Source: Alphaproteobacteria bacterium LSUCC0719
GTDB taxonomy: Bacteria; Pseudomonadota; Alphaproteobacteria; Puniceispirillales; Puniceispirillaceae
Direction of reading: 5' to 3'
NCBI GenBank assembly: GCA_040839025.1
Contig: JBFPJN010000001.1
Coordinates: 434,001 to 498,000 of the forward strand
Length of the DNA stretch: 64,000 nt
Part shown: positions 47,256-56,310 of the stretch, one piece after another
How the letters are laid out: every line of letters starts with the position of its first letter
Position numbering within the stretch: position 1 is the first letter of the stretch
Program-made: the position numbers and the translations under genes
The notes under the pieces: generated by a model
Databases searched by the model: none
What the model was told of the DNA's origin: nothing
The model's input: the letters and a program-made list of their open reading frames with translations, nothing else

Positions 47256-48170
47256 TCAGCCATGCGCCTCGCGTGCCAGCGCCCGGTGTTCGAAATAGAT
47301 CACGGCAAGGCCTGCCAGGATGGTGATCGTGATCCCCACCGCGGCAAGGCCGTTTGGAAGTTCGTTGAACATCACCCATCCGATGACCGTGGCAATCGGC
47401 AATTCGATATATTGCATCGGTGCCAGCGTCGCAGACGGCGCAAAGCGCACCGCATAGGTCATGCCGAGATGCGCCAGCGTGCCGAAAACGCCGACAAGGG
47501 CAAGCGTTTGCGCCTGCCCAGAGGTTGGCATAACAAGCTGCAGGTCGAAAATCTGCAGATGTCGTGTCAATGCCCAAGCCAGCATGAGGATCACCGCGCT
47601 GACGAGGCCGCTTGCAGATTGCAGGCATACTGGATCGTAATCCTTGGCAATCTGCCGGGTAAGAAGCACAAGCAACGCAAACAGGAACGCCACGATAAGC
47701 GGCAGCAACGCAGGAAGTCCAACCGCCGCAAAGCTTGGCTGGATAATCAACAGCGTACCCAGAAAGCCGACAGTACAGGCCCCCAGCCGCCTTATGCCGA
47801 CCTGCTCGTCAAGAAAGAATCTTCCCATGACAAGCATGATGAAGGGAAAGACAAAGGCAATGGCCAGTGCATCGGCAAGCGGCAGATAGCGATAGGCGGT
47901 AAACATTACCGCCACCCCGGCAATGTGGACAACGCTTCGCGCGAGAATGATCCGCGCGACCTTTGACGTCATCTTCAGTGTTCTGCCACTGATCATGATC
48001 AGCGGCAATGGCAGCAACCATTGTGTCAGATACCGGGCCAGAAGAAGCACCAGAAGCGGGGTTGCCAGGGCGATGGATTTTGCCGCCGCATCGCCCATCG
48101 GCGCAAAGACGCAAAATCCCAGCATGAAGGCAATGCCGATGATGGGACGATCCAGGATCATGTCGCACAT
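47256..48170 (-). CDS. EamA/DMT-family transporter
   Basis: A 304-aa membrane protein with about ten spans and two EamA repeats. First repeat: 'LLVLLLARYLTQWLLPLPLIMISG' and 'VHIAGVAVMFTAYRYLPLADALAIAFVFPFIMLVMGRFFLDEQVGIRRLGACTVGFLGTLLIIQP'. Second repeat: 'VFGTLAHLGMTYAVRFAPSATLAPMQYIELPIATVIGWVMFNELPNGLAAVGITITILAGLAVIYFEHR'. It resembles RibN/SAM-type DMT carriers, but the substrate is not readable. Divergent from the TauE/SafE gene, with about 75 bp between them. Confidence 0.92.
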   Translation of the reverse strand: MCDMILDRPIIGIAFMLGFCVFAPMGDAAAKSIALATPLLVLLLARYLTQWLLPLPLIMISGRTLKMTSKVARIILARSVVHIAGVAVMFTAYRYLPLADALAIAFVFPFIMLVMGRFFLDEQVGIRRLGACTVGFLGTLLIIQPSFAAVGLPALLPLIVAFLFALLVLLTRQIAKDYDPVCLQSASGLVSAVILMLAWALTRHLQIFDLQLVMPTSGQAQTLALVGVFGTLAHLGMTYAVRFAPSATLAPMQYIELPIATVIGWVMFNELPNGLAAVGITITILAGLAVIYFEHRALAREAHG

Positions 48171-48244
48171 TGCGCCGGCGTCCGATCACGGTCAAGACAC
48201 AGCTGTGGCCGATCATGGGCAACTGATACGACGTGACAGTTGCG

Positions 48245-49012
48245 ATGGTCAGGCACCTCAACCGTGTCTATGCTGTTTCCATGCTGGTGGAAATTCTGTT
48301 TGTGTCTGTTGGGTGTTTCGTTGCAGCGCTTGTCAATGCAGCGGTCGCAACAGGCGGTGTCTATATCATGCTGGCGGCAAGTTCGGCCGTACTGCCTCTT
48401 GCTGCGGCAATCCCCATGCAGTCGGCTCTTGCCGCGCCGTCACTGATTGCCCGGATCCTCACCTTCTGGCGGCATATAAACTGGCCCATTTTCCTGATGT
48501 TCGCCCCTGCCGCGGCCCTTGGCGTGGTTGTCGGAGCGCAGATCTTCGTATCGCTGGATGAAGGGATGATTGCGTTGCTGCTTGGCGCGTTGCTACTGGC
48601 CCTGGTCTGGCTCGTGCCAAAGGGCGTGACGTTGAGCCTGCCACGACAGTTTCTGTATGTTGGCGGATTGCATGGATGTTTCGGCACGATTTTCGGGGTG
48701 GGGTTGTTCTTGCAACCGGCAATCCTGCGAACGGGCCTTGATCGCCAGCAGATTACCGGCACGCTGGCCATCTGTCTGCTTGGTCTCGAAATCATGAAGG
48801 CGACAGGATATGTCAGCTTTGGATTTGTCTATGCGGATTACTGGCTGCATATCGTCTGCGGCGCGGTTGCCGGCATTGCCGGCACGCTGATGGGAAGACG
48901 TCTGGGTGACAGAATTCCCGAACAGCGCTTCCGTATGGTGTTCCGCATCCTGGTGACACTGGCCGGCCTTCGTCTGCTTGCCAAGGGGGTGATGGACCTT
49001 GCGGTGGTGTGA
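48245..49012 (+). CDS. TauE/SafE-family sulfite/organic-anion exporter
   Basis: A 255-aa membrane protein with about eight spans in two TauE/SafE halves: 'LFVSVGCFVAALVNAAVATGGVYIML' with the family's conserved glycines, then 'GLHGCFGTIFGVGLFLQPAILRTGLDRQQITGTLAICLLGLEIMKATGYVSFGF', and 'GTLMGRRLGDRIPEQRFRMVFRILVTLAGLRLL' at the C-terminus. The family moves sulfite, sulfoacetate or other sulfonates. A sulfatase gene lies 3.3 kb away, but no direct link is shown. The start is uncertain: GTG 48233, ATG 48245 and ATG 48281 are in frame and none has a good Shine-Dalgarno. Confidence 0.88.
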   Translation: MVRHLNRVYAVSMLVEILFVSVGCFVAALVNAAVATGGVYIMLAASSAVLPLAAAIPMQSALAAPSLIARILTFWRHINWPIFLMFAPAAALGVVVGAQIFVSLDEGMIALLLGALLLALVWLVPKGVTLSLPRQFLYVGGLHGCFGTIFGVGLFLQPAILRTGLDRQQITGTLAICLLGLEIMKATGYVSFGFVYADYWLHIVCGAVAGIAGTLMGRRLGDRIPEQRFRMVFRILVTLAGLRLLAKGVMDLAVV

Positions 49013-49024
49013 TCCGCAGGTCCA

Positions 49025-50392
49025 TCAGTTGGCGAGCTGATAATTCACCGTCAGTGAGGCCTCTGACCGTTTGTAGTCATTTTGCCTGAGATTTGAATCG
49101 TTACGCGTTGTCGAGGCATTGAAACCGAGGCTGAACTTTTCCAGCTTCTGGCTGGCAGCACCTCCAGCGATCCTGATGCCGACGCTGCTGCGGGTGCGTT
49201 TGTCACGGCGGAATTTCTTGCTTGTTGGATCCCTGGCTTCATATTTGCTGTCGGATGCATCGACGCTTGCCCGCAGCTGGACATGTGGTGTCGCTGTGTA
49301 CACCACACCAATGGTTCCGGATTGCTGGCGGTTCTGGTTTGCCAGCGCCTGTGCATAGGGAATGGTGTTCTGGCTGAAACGCGTTTCCATCGGATTGAAG
49401 GTGTCATAGCTTCCTTCGGCATATACCAGCAGCCGCGATAGAAGTGATCGCGACAGGCCCAACCTGTAGCCGCGTGAATGGCCATCATTCTGGTTTGCGG
49501 TGCTGAAGCTGGTTGACGGTATGCGGTTTACAACGCTGTATTCAGCCCCGACATAGCCCCGGATTTTGAACGGCAGCATAGAGCCGACAGTCAGGCTGAC
49601 AAGCGAGATATTGCTGGAGGGGGCCGTCTTGCTGTGTGTTTCGGTCAACCGCAGGTCAGGTAGCAGGGTGATGCCACCAACCCGCATATTCCCACCGGCA
49701 AAGGCCGTTGTGGTGCTGTTTGACAGATAGTGGTATTTCCGCCCCCGTGCCTCGCTGTGCGAAATGCCGGCGGTCAGCGTGTCCCGATCCTGGTTTGGCA
49801 GTTCATAGGTGGTGGCCATGGTGATGCTGGCCGTTCCGGCCACCTCGCGCGTTGTTTTCGTGGCGCCGCCAAAGCTTTCATATTGGCGGGTTGCAGGGGA
49901 CGCGGCGTCATTCAGCTTGAAATCCAGCAGGCCTGAAGAGGGATAGTTGTTGGCATTGTCGCTGCCCCGCACACCGAATGACAGCGAGGCTGTGCTGCGC
50001 CACCGGCTGGCGCGTCTGTCAATGGTGTCCTGAAGCTCCTTGATCCTTTGCTTCTGGTCATCTGGAAGCGGCAATCTGGCAAGCGCGTCAAGTTCGCCTC
50101 TGGCAAGCGTGTCATTGCCCAGTCCGACCAGAAGTTCAGCCCGCAGAATGCGAGCCGGGATGTCTGTAGGGCGCTGGATGATCAACCGCTCAACCGCCGA
50201 AAGGGCTGCCGGCACATCACCTTTTGCCAGCCGCTCGGCAACGAATTGCTGGTTCAGCCCGGCATTGTCAGGGTCGGACAGCAGATCGGCCCAGGTGACC
50301 TCGGCATGCGCGGCACGGATCATTGCAAAACATGCCAGAATGGTCGACAGGCCTGCCAGGCGAACGACAGGTGACAGTGATTTCGCGCTCAT
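49025..50392 (-). CDS. TPR plus outer-membrane beta-barrel protein, Slam/DUF560-like
   Basis: A 455-aa exported protein. Signal peptide about 1-30 (ending RAAHA); an N-terminal helical TPR-like domain about 31-130 ('FVAERLAKGDVPAALSAVERLIIQRPTDIPARILRAELLVGLGNDTLARGELDALARL'); and a long C-terminal region (about 135-455) of alternating beta-strands, starting 'WRSTASLSFGVRGSDNANNYPS' and ending 'RSEASLTVNYQLAN'. This arrangement matches Slam/DUF560 proteins, the outer-membrane component of type XI secretion. The gene is coupled to an upstream FecR-domain secreted protein by an ATGA overlap, which could be its cargo. Slam assignment is by architecture only. Confidence 0.68.
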   Translation of the reverse strand: MSAKSLSPVVRLAGLSTILACFAMIRAAHAEVTWADLLSDPDNAGLNQQFVAERLAKGDVPAALSAVERLIIQRPTDIPARILRAELLVGLGNDTLARGELDALARLPLPDDQKQRIKELQDTIDRRASRWRSTASLSFGVRGSDNANNYPSSGLLDFKLNDAASPATRQYESFGGATKTTREVAGTASITMATTYELPNQDRDTLTAGISHSEARGRKYHYLSNSTTTAFAGGNMRVGGITLLPDLRLTETHSKTAPSSNISLVSLTVGSMLPFKIRGYVGAEYSVVNRIPSTSFSTANQNDGHSRGYRLGLSRSLLSRLLVYAEGSYDTFNPMETRFSQNTIPYAQALANQNRQQSGTIGVVYTATPHVQLRASVDASDSKYEARDPTSKKFRRDKRTRSSVGIRIAGGAASQKLEKFSLGFNASTTRNDSNLRQNDYKRSEASLTVNYQLAN

Positions 50393-52107
50393 TGGGTGAC
50401 CATCCCATGGACGGTGCCCGTTGCCAGTTCGGCAGGATCGTCTCCAGCGACGGGTCTTTCGATAGTCAGCTCGTGGCTGGCAATGTTGCCGACCTTTGAT
50501 GCGGAGGCTTCATCATTTCCAAGTGTGAAGTTCGACAGGAAGGCGTCATTGCGGAAGATCAGGCTTCCCGGGATGCCGGATCCCTGGTCGGTTACAGTCA
50601 TGCTGTTGCCGTTGACAGTCGTCCAGTTGACCTGGTTGATCGCTTCGTCATCCCCGATATGCGATGATGTCTCGCTTGAGCCAAAGGGTTGGAGTGAGAG
50701 CGAGCTGTCATATTCGGCGGCGACGTGAATGTAGCCGGGAATATCACTACCCTCGTTGGCTGTCTGGATCGATGTGCCAAGCGGGCCGTTTGGGCCATAT
50801 TCGAAAGTGACGTCCATCGAGAACGCAACAGAGGTATCAACCGTCCCATCACCATCATAATCCAGCGCGGCGGTGCCGTCGGACAGCACCATCTGGACCG
50901 AGCCGGTGGCAAAGTCCCAGGTGTCGGCGATGTCATAGCTGCCGCCGCATCCTGAAGCTGAACTGTTGGAACAGGATATTGCCACATCGGTGGCGGTGTA
51001 GGTCGTGCTGCCTGTGAGACCGTAATTCAGCAGCTGACTGATCGTCGTATCGCCGCGATATTGTGCGCCGCCGCTGAACAGTGCTGTTGCGCCGCCACCA
51101 AGATTGACCCCAAGCGTGCCAAAATCATCCTCGTCAGGCTCGCCCTCGGTCACAACCGTCGACAGCGACGCAAATACGGCATCGAGGATGGCCTGGTCGT
51201 TTGTCACGGCTGTTCCGTCAGTTGCGGCGGCGATGCTTCTGCCAAGTTCCGCATTGCCGGCAATGGTATCCGGAATACCATCATCATCGGTATCGATGGC
51301 CGGAACAATATCCAGCGATTCAACGCCTATAGCCTCGGCGATTTCGATGGCGGCGTCCTCACCGGTGCTTTGCTCAATCTGCTGGATTGTTTCCGGTGTG
51401 GCTGCCTGAGGAGGGGCAGGAGCCCTGTCAGGGGCAATGCGTGTCGCAAAGTTGGCGCGTTTCAGCTCCACGCTGCCAAACGCATTGCTGGCGGTGACGG
51501 CGCCCAGGGCAGCGCCGCTTGCATTGGGGCCGGGGCCGACAAGAACAATCTGGCTGCCGCCCTGATCGTCAACAATCCCGGCAACCTGGGTGCCTCTGAT
51601 GCTGAGGCTGGCCGAAGGAAGCCTTACCTTCATCGCCTCGGGGCTCGACTTGGCAAGTTTGCCGGAAACGAACCGAAACGCCCCCTTGGTGATCTTTGTT
51701 GCCATCGAACCGGTCTGGGATGCCGGGTCATAGATGAATTCGTCCATCGTCAGTCTGGCGCCGCTTCCCAATGTAAACACCGTTTCATCAAGAAGCATGA
51801 TCTGCATTCTGCCGCCTTGGCCGACCTCGATCTGATCGCCAAGGAAAATGCGGGTACCGGACGACACAGGGCCTATGTCACCGCCACCATCCTTTGCCGC
51901 CACCCTGACGACGTCGCCTCGGAGCGCTGCGGCCACGCCAATGAAATCGGCGGCGATGGCACTTTCCGCTATCGCCACGGCCAGTGAGGCCAGCGCAAGG
52001 CATGATAACATAGGGCGACGAACACAGCGCCAAGTCCTGATGCGCCATGATATGGTTTTGACAAGCGGGGGGTATGGTCGTTCACTGCGAAATAAAGAAT
52101 GGGGCAT
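50389..52107 (-). CDS. Secreted FecR-domain protein with C-terminal beta-rich domain
   Basis: A 572-aa protein. A basic N-terminus and hydrophobic segment (about 33-52, 'MLSCLALASLAVAIAESAIA') form an export signal. The FecR domain spans about 60-190 ('GTRIFLGDQIEVGQGGRMQIMLLDETVFTLGSGARLTMDEFIYDP', then 'GAFRFVSGKLAK', 'LSIRGTQVAGIV'). A Pro/Ala linker follows, then a Ca-binding-like 'DTDDDGIPD' (about 265-273), and a beta-rich C-terminal half with another 'DYDGDGTVD' motif and a possible disulfide in 'SCSNSSASGC'. No lipobox and no sigma-factor partner are present, so it is not a classical FecR anti-sigma factor. Coupled by ATGA to the downstream TPR-barrel gene. Confidence 0.75.
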   Translation of the reverse strand: MPHSLFRSERPYPPLVKTISWRIRTWRCVRRPMLSCLALASLAVAIAESAIAADFIGVAAALRGDVVRVAAKDGGGDIGPVSSGTRIFLGDQIEVGQGGRMQIMLLDETVFTLGSGARLTMDEFIYDPASQTGSMATKITKGAFRFVSGKLAKSSPEAMKVRLPSASLSIRGTQVAGIVDDQGGSQIVLVGPGPNASGAALGAVTASNAFGSVELKRANFATRIAPDRAPAPPQAATPETIQQIEQSTGEDAAIEIAEAIGVESLDIVPAIDTDDDGIPDTIAGNAELGRSIAAATDGTAVTNDQAILDAVFASLSTVVTEGEPDEDDFGTLGVNLGGGATALFSGGAQYRGDTTISQLLNYGLTGSTTYTATDVAISCSNSSASGCGGSYDIADTWDFATGSVQMVLSDGTAALDYDGDGTVDTSVAFSMDVTFEYGPNGPLGTSIQTANEGSDIPGYIHVAAEYDSSLSLQPFGSSETSSHIGDDEAINQVNWTTVNGNSMTVTDQGSGIPGSLIFRNDAFLSNFTLGNDEASASKVGNIASHELTIERPVAGDDPAELATGTVHGMVTQ

Positions 52108-52324
52108 CGTATATCCCAGAAAAAAATCTATTAAAAAACGTCATAAAACTAAGTGATGGTCACATCATTAATATTAATTGTCACTAATATATTAATTACT
52201 AATTTTCTATTGATTGTGGATGCAGCTGCTTCGGTCCGGCAAGAACCGTACCGGCCAATGATGTTGCATTATCCACCCGGTCATGGCTGTATTTTTGTCC
52301 ATGACGAGTTCACAGGGTGCCACG
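52108..52324. promoter_or_regulatory. AT-rich divergent promoter region between the FecR gene and the sulfatase
   Basis: A 217-bp gap, with 52110-52215 very AT-rich in contrast to the neighbours. Contains the 12-bp palindrome ATTAATATTAAT (52167-52178) and the 10-bp palindrome TAATATATTA (52185-52194). For the sulfatase a TTGTCA (52178-52183) with TAATTT 16 bp later is a possible promoter. Short frames here are not credible genes. Confidence 0.4.
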
Positions 52325-53893
52325 ATGACTTCCCAAGAAAGACCGAATTTCCTGTTTATCATGACCGATCAGCACCGCTGGGACTGGCTTGGCTGTGCCG
52401 GGCACCCGGTGGTGAAGACCCCGCATATTGACGCTCTGGCCGCCAGGGGCACGCGCTTTGCGAATTTTCAGGTAACCTCGCCGGTCTGTATGCCCAACAG
52501 GGCGTCCTTCATGACCGGACGTTATCCGTCAACCCACGGTCTTCGCTATAATGGTTGCGTTCTGCCAACCGACAGCAACTGTTTTACCGATGTGCTGGTG
52601 GCGGCCGGGTACCGGACAGCCTCGATCGGCAAAAGCCATTTGCAACCCTTTACCGAAAAACCGCCCTTGCGAAGCGATGATGGCAAGACACGCCTGATCG
52701 AGGAAGCGCGGCGTCACCCCACAGCGATCCATAGCCATGAGCAGCCGTCGTCATATGCTGGTGATGATCGCTATGAATTCACCGGGTCCTATTATGGGTT
52801 CCAGCATGTCGACATGGTTACTGGTCATGGTGACCAGTGTAATGGGCATTATCAACAATGGTTCCGGTCCCATTGTCCGAACTGGCGGGATCTGCAGGAT
52901 CCGGCCAGTGAACTGCCGCATAATTACAGCTGCCCGCAGGCATATCGAACGCCCATTCCCGAAGAATTCTATCCCACGCGCTATGTCGGCATTCAGGCTG
53001 CCGACTGGATCACCTCGCAGGCGGGTGCGGACGCACCGTTCTTTGCATATGTTTCCTTTCCCGACCCGCACCACCCGTTCAATCCACCCGGCAAATACTG
53101 GGACCTGTATCACCCGGACCAGTTTGATGTCAGCCTGCCTTTCGAAGCGCATCGCAACCCGACACCACCGATGACATGGATGACTGAACAGTGGCAGGCC
53201 GGTGAAAAGCCGCTCAGCCCGACGACAGCGTGCCGCGTTGACGAGCAGCATCTTCGCGAGGCGATGGCGTTGACGGCCGGTATGATCACGATGATTGATG
53301 ATGAGGTCGGGCGGCTTGTCGAGACGCTCAAGGCCAATGGCCAGTACGACAACACGGTGATCTGTTTCAATGCCGACCATGGTGATTATCTTGGTGACTT
53401 CTCGTTTTTGCTGAAGGGGGCGATGCCCTTCAGGTCGATCACGCAGGTGCCGATGATCTGGTCCGACCCGGCAGACCGCACGGAACGTGTCACGAACGCC
53501 CTAGCGGCGACCATTGATATTTCGGCAACCATTCTTGATCGCGTCGGACTGACGCCCTATCACGGCATGCAGGGGGAAAGTTTCCTGCCCGTGATCAAGG
53601 GGGCGGATGTCCATCGCGATGTGGTGCTGACCGAATTCAACGATCTTGGCAAGCGGCTTGGGTTTGCCAGACCGGCGCGGGTACGAAGCCTGCGCAGCGC
53701 CAGATGGCGTTTCACACTGTATCAGGACGAACCCTGGGGTGAACTCTATGACCTTGAGGCCGACCCCCGGGAAACCGATAATCTGTGGGACAGTGCCGCG
53801 CATGCCGGCATCAGGGCTGAGATGACCCTTCAGCTTGCGCATCTGCTGACAGGCCAGATGGATGAAAGCCCGGTATCGCATCTTCTGGCCTGA
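52325..53893 (+). CDS. Sulfatase (formylglycine-dependent, arylsulfatase/phosphonate-monoesterase fold)
   Basis: A 522-aa alkaline-phosphatase-superfamily hydrolase. N-terminal metal site 'NFLFIMTDQHRWDWLG' (Asp pair), active-site C55 in the CxPxR motif 'SPVCMPNRASFMTGRYPSTHGLR', which is converted to formylglycine, plus 'GYRTASIGKSHL' and the C-terminal metal site 'TVICFNADHGDYLGDFSFLLKG'. It hydrolyses a sulfate ester, or possibly a phosphonate or phosphate monoester, as related enzymes do. No signal peptide is seen, suggesting a cytoplasmic location. The maturase (FGE or anSME) is not in the window. Start at MTSQERP (52325) with AGGG 7 nt upstream; a 14-codon extension is ignored. Confidence 0.9.
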   Translation: MTSQERPNFLFIMTDQHRWDWLGCAGHPVVKTPHIDALAARGTRFANFQVTSPVCMPNRASFMTGRYPSTHGLRYNGCVLPTDSNCFTDVLVAAGYRTASIGKSHLQPFTEKPPLRSDDGKTRLIEEARRHPTAIHSHEQPSSYAGDDRYEFTGSYYGFQHVDMVTGHGDQCNGHYQQWFRSHCPNWRDLQDPASELPHNYSCPQAYRTPIPEEFYPTRYVGIQAADWITSQAGADAPFFAYVSFPDPHHPFNPPGKYWDLYHPDQFDVSLPFEAHRNPTPPMTWMTEQWQAGEKPLSPTTACRVDEQHLREAMALTAGMITMIDDEVGRLVETLKANGQYDNTVICFNADHGDYLGDFSFLLKGAMPFRSITQVPMIWSDPADRTERVTNALAATIDISATILDRVGLTPYHGMQGESFLPVIKGADVHRDVVLTEFNDLGKRLGFARPARVRSLRSARWRFTLYQDEPWGELYDLEADPRETDNLWDSAAHAGIRAEMTLQLAHLLTGQMDESPVSHLLA

Positions 53894-53989
53894 TCCTGCT
53901 GCAGAAGACGTTTTCATCCACCGGCCTGTCATCCGGGCGCGGCGGAATGGCACCTTGTGCGGCGTGAGTGTCGGCCGCAGACTACGCTC

Positions 53990-55135
53990 ATGAACAGCCG
54001 TGTGATGTTTCCACCCTTGCTTTACAGTCTGTCGTTGCTGATTGCCCTCGGGGTTGCAGCTGTAACGGGCACCCTTTCGCCTGCCGTTGCAGCGGCGTGT
54101 GATGCGCCGGCAGCCGTGTGTGACTGGCAGGATCGCATTGTTGGGATAAAGACTCCCAATATGATTGCCAGTGGTACGGTTTTGCCTGGCGGGTACATTG
54201 TCACAAACCACCATGTAGCCGAGGATCACGCACAGGTCATCACGCGTGATGCAGGTGGCGTCATCACGCGGGCGACACCGCAACCACATGATGTGGACGT
54301 CGATCTTGTTCTGCTGCGGGTGCAGGGGGCAGAGGTGACGCCGCCCGTGCCCGAACAGGTTACGCTGTCGGCCGGTCGGCAACAGCTGTTTGTCGTGGCC
54401 TTTGACCAGGGCCGCAATGGCCCGCGTGTCTACCGGCCTGGTGACTGGGCACAATATCCAAAAGACGGTGCGTCTACTCGGGCCCGGATCCATACAAATG
54501 CAAACGCATTGCCAGGCAACAGCGGTGGGGCCGTTGTCGATGCCGAGGGAGCCCTTGTCGGGATACTGGCCTCTGGCGATGGCAAGATCAGCGAAGTCAT
54601 TCCCGCTGTACATATATTTGCTACCGCCGATCGAATGTCGGCCAGCCACGCCGTGCCCTTTAGCAGGGTTGGCCGTGCCATCCGTGAATGCGCCGATGCG
54701 CTGTATGACAGCGCGTCGATCCAGCGTGATCCGCCGGCTGATCTTGTCAGTGTGATTGAAACGCGCTGTCTGGAGTCTGGAAACAAGCAATTGCTGGATC
54801 AGGCCGGACAGAGTTTCGGCAGGTGGTGGATGTTTGCACAATCGAGGTCGTTTCTTGAACGCAGTCTCGATCTCGACCCCGACAGTCCGAACAGCCTGAT
54901 GTCACTTGCCGTGACGCTGCATCTTGACCGTGATCTTGCCGGCGAATTGCCATTGCTGAAGCGGTATCTGGCGATTGATCCGACCAATGCGCAGGCGCTT
55001 CGCATGGCGGTTCAGGTCGCCGGTGGTGTAGGTGATCGTGAGTTTGGTGAACAGGCGCTTGATCTGATGCGGCGTCACAACCCGGCCGCGGTGCCGCTTG
55101 CCGAATCCTTTCTCAAACAGGCATTTGGCGACTAG
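53990..55135 (+). CDS. Secreted trypsin-like serine protease with C-terminal TPR-like region
   Basis: A 381-aa exported protease. Signal peptide about 1-35 (ending PAVAA). Trypsin-like (S1) domain about 45-240 with catalytic His75 ('VTNHHVAED'), Asp105 ('DVDLVLLRV') and Ser178 ('LPGNSGGAVV'). After residue 240 there is no PDZ domain; instead helical TPR-like repeats appear ('FGRWWMFAQSRSFLERSLDLDPDSPNSLMSLAVTLHLDRDLAGELPLLKRYLAIDPTNAQALRMAVQVAGG'). The TPR part may bind a partner or substrate. It is convergent with a subtilisin-like gene whose stop overlaps this one by 4 bp. Confidence 0.85.
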   Translation: MNSRVMFPPLLYSLSLLIALGVAAVTGTLSPAVAAACDAPAAVCDWQDRIVGIKTPNMIASGTVLPGGYIVTNHHVAEDHAQVITRDAGGVITRATPQPHDVDVDLVLLRVQGAEVTPPVPEQVTLSAGRQQLFVVAFDQGRNGPRVYRPGDWAQYPKDGASTRARIHTNANALPGNSGGAVVDAEGALVGILASGDGKISEVIPAVHIFATADRMSASHAVPFSRVGRAIRECADALYDSASIQRDPPADLVSVIETRCLESGNKQLLDQAGQSFGRWWMFAQSRSFLERSLDLDPDSPNSLMSLAVTLHLDRDLAGELPLLKRYLAIDPTNAQALRMAVQVAGGVGDREFGEQALDLMRRHNPAAVPLAESFLKQAFGD

Positions 55136-56310
55136 AACCCAAAATCGTCTGTCGGGTCGGGGATCCAGCCAAACCCAAGCCGGACCCCTGGCGCCGGGAT
55201 GGCCCGTGACGCCAGAAAGCCGATAATGTCAGCTGTCACAGCATCCGGGTTGGCGGCAAGAAAACGTGCGGCCAGCGCGGCAACGCGAGGCACCGCATAG
55301 CTTGTTCCGCCGGTCTCGGCAAATGCGCCGCGATGGTCGATCACCTCGATCTGCTCGGCTGGCACCATCACGTCAACCGACACCGCTGCGCTGTTGGAAC
55401 CGCGTCCCAGCCTGCCGAAATTATCCGAAGATGTGACAACGACCATATTCGTCAACGCCAACGCAGCCGGATAGACGGGCATCTGATCCAGATCGCGCCC
55501 ATCATTGCCAGCCGAGACGACAAACAGCATCTGCGGATGCAACTGGGCCGCGCGTTCGAAACAATGCCAGTCAGACCGATCGTCGGATCCCATCGACAGG
55601 CTGACGATCCGCACCGACAGACTTGCCATATGATTGATCAGCTCCTCAAAGCGGCACATATCCGGTGCTGGAAAGCGGTATATGGCGATATCAGTGTCCG
55701 GGGCTTCCCGTGCCAGAACACTGAACACTGTTGTGCCGTGATGTCTTGGAAAATAGGGGTTCGCGCGTGGATCGGAATCATAGGGCCGGTCATCATCGTC
55801 CCAGAAATCATGGCCAAGCGGGCGTCCATCTGCGCCTGTCGCAAGATGCGGATGCAGCGCCGGCAGAAGATAATTGACCCCTGTATCGACAAGGGCCAGC
55901 ACGGCGCTGCCGGTGCCTGCCGAAAGTCGGGGCAGGGGTGGGTTCTGCGGCTCGATGGCGACAGGTCGTTTGAAGTCCGGTGCCAGCACTTCAATTCTGT
56001 CGACGGATCCGTCCGGGGCTCGCACCAGCCGACGCGCCTCCAGAGGCTGGCAGGATGGCAGCACCCTGATCTGCATCAGCGGCCGCTCGGACATGTCCCT
56101 GATGTCGATGGTGGCAAGCCGCCAGGCTGGCCCCGGCGGACGCAGGTTGACCGTAACCTTTCCGGCCGCATCATCCACCCTGTATGAGCCGTCGGGTGCC
56201 GCCACGGCCGCGGCCACCCAGTCACAGACCATTTCGCTTGTCGGAGTGGCGAAGGCCGCGCCGGTATTGGTCAGGAAGAACAGCAGGGCAAGGGCCAACC
56301 GGGTTTTCAT
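55132..56310 (-). CDS. Secreted subtilisin-like serine protease (S8)
   Basis: A 392-aa exported protease. Signal peptide about 1-22. Residues 23-125 are a propeptide-like N-terminal region with no recognisable domain. The S8 catalytic core has Asp142 ('ALVDTGVNYLLP'), His191 ('PRHHGTTVFSVLA'), oxyanion Asn269 ('VVSAGNDG') and Ser337 ('GGTSYAVPRVAALAA'). 'HDFWDDDDRPYDSDPRANPYFP' between Asp and His is acidic and may bind calcium. The ATG at 56310 overlaps the stop of the upstream ThDP enzyme (TAATG), indicating coupling. Convergent with the trypsin-like gene. Role unknown. Confidence 0.88.
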   Translation of the reverse strand: MKTRLALALLFFLTNTGAAFATPTSEMVCDWVAAAVAAPDGSYRVDDAAGKVTVNLRPPGPAWRLATIDIRDMSERPLMQIRVLPSCQPLEARRLVRAPDGSVDRIEVLAPDFKRPVAIEPQNPPLPRLSAGTGSAVLALVDTGVNYLLPALHPHLATGADGRPLGHDFWDDDDRPYDSDPRANPYFPRHHGTTVFSVLAREAPDTDIAIYRFPAPDMCRFEELINHMASLSVRIVSLSMGSDDRSDWHCFERAAQLHPQMLFVVSAGNDGRDLDQMPVYPAALALTNMVVVTSSDNFGRLGRGSNSAAVSVDVMVPAEQIEVIDHRGAFAETGGTSYAVPRVAALAARFLAANPDAVTADIIGFLASRAIPAPGVRLGFGWIPDPTDDFGF

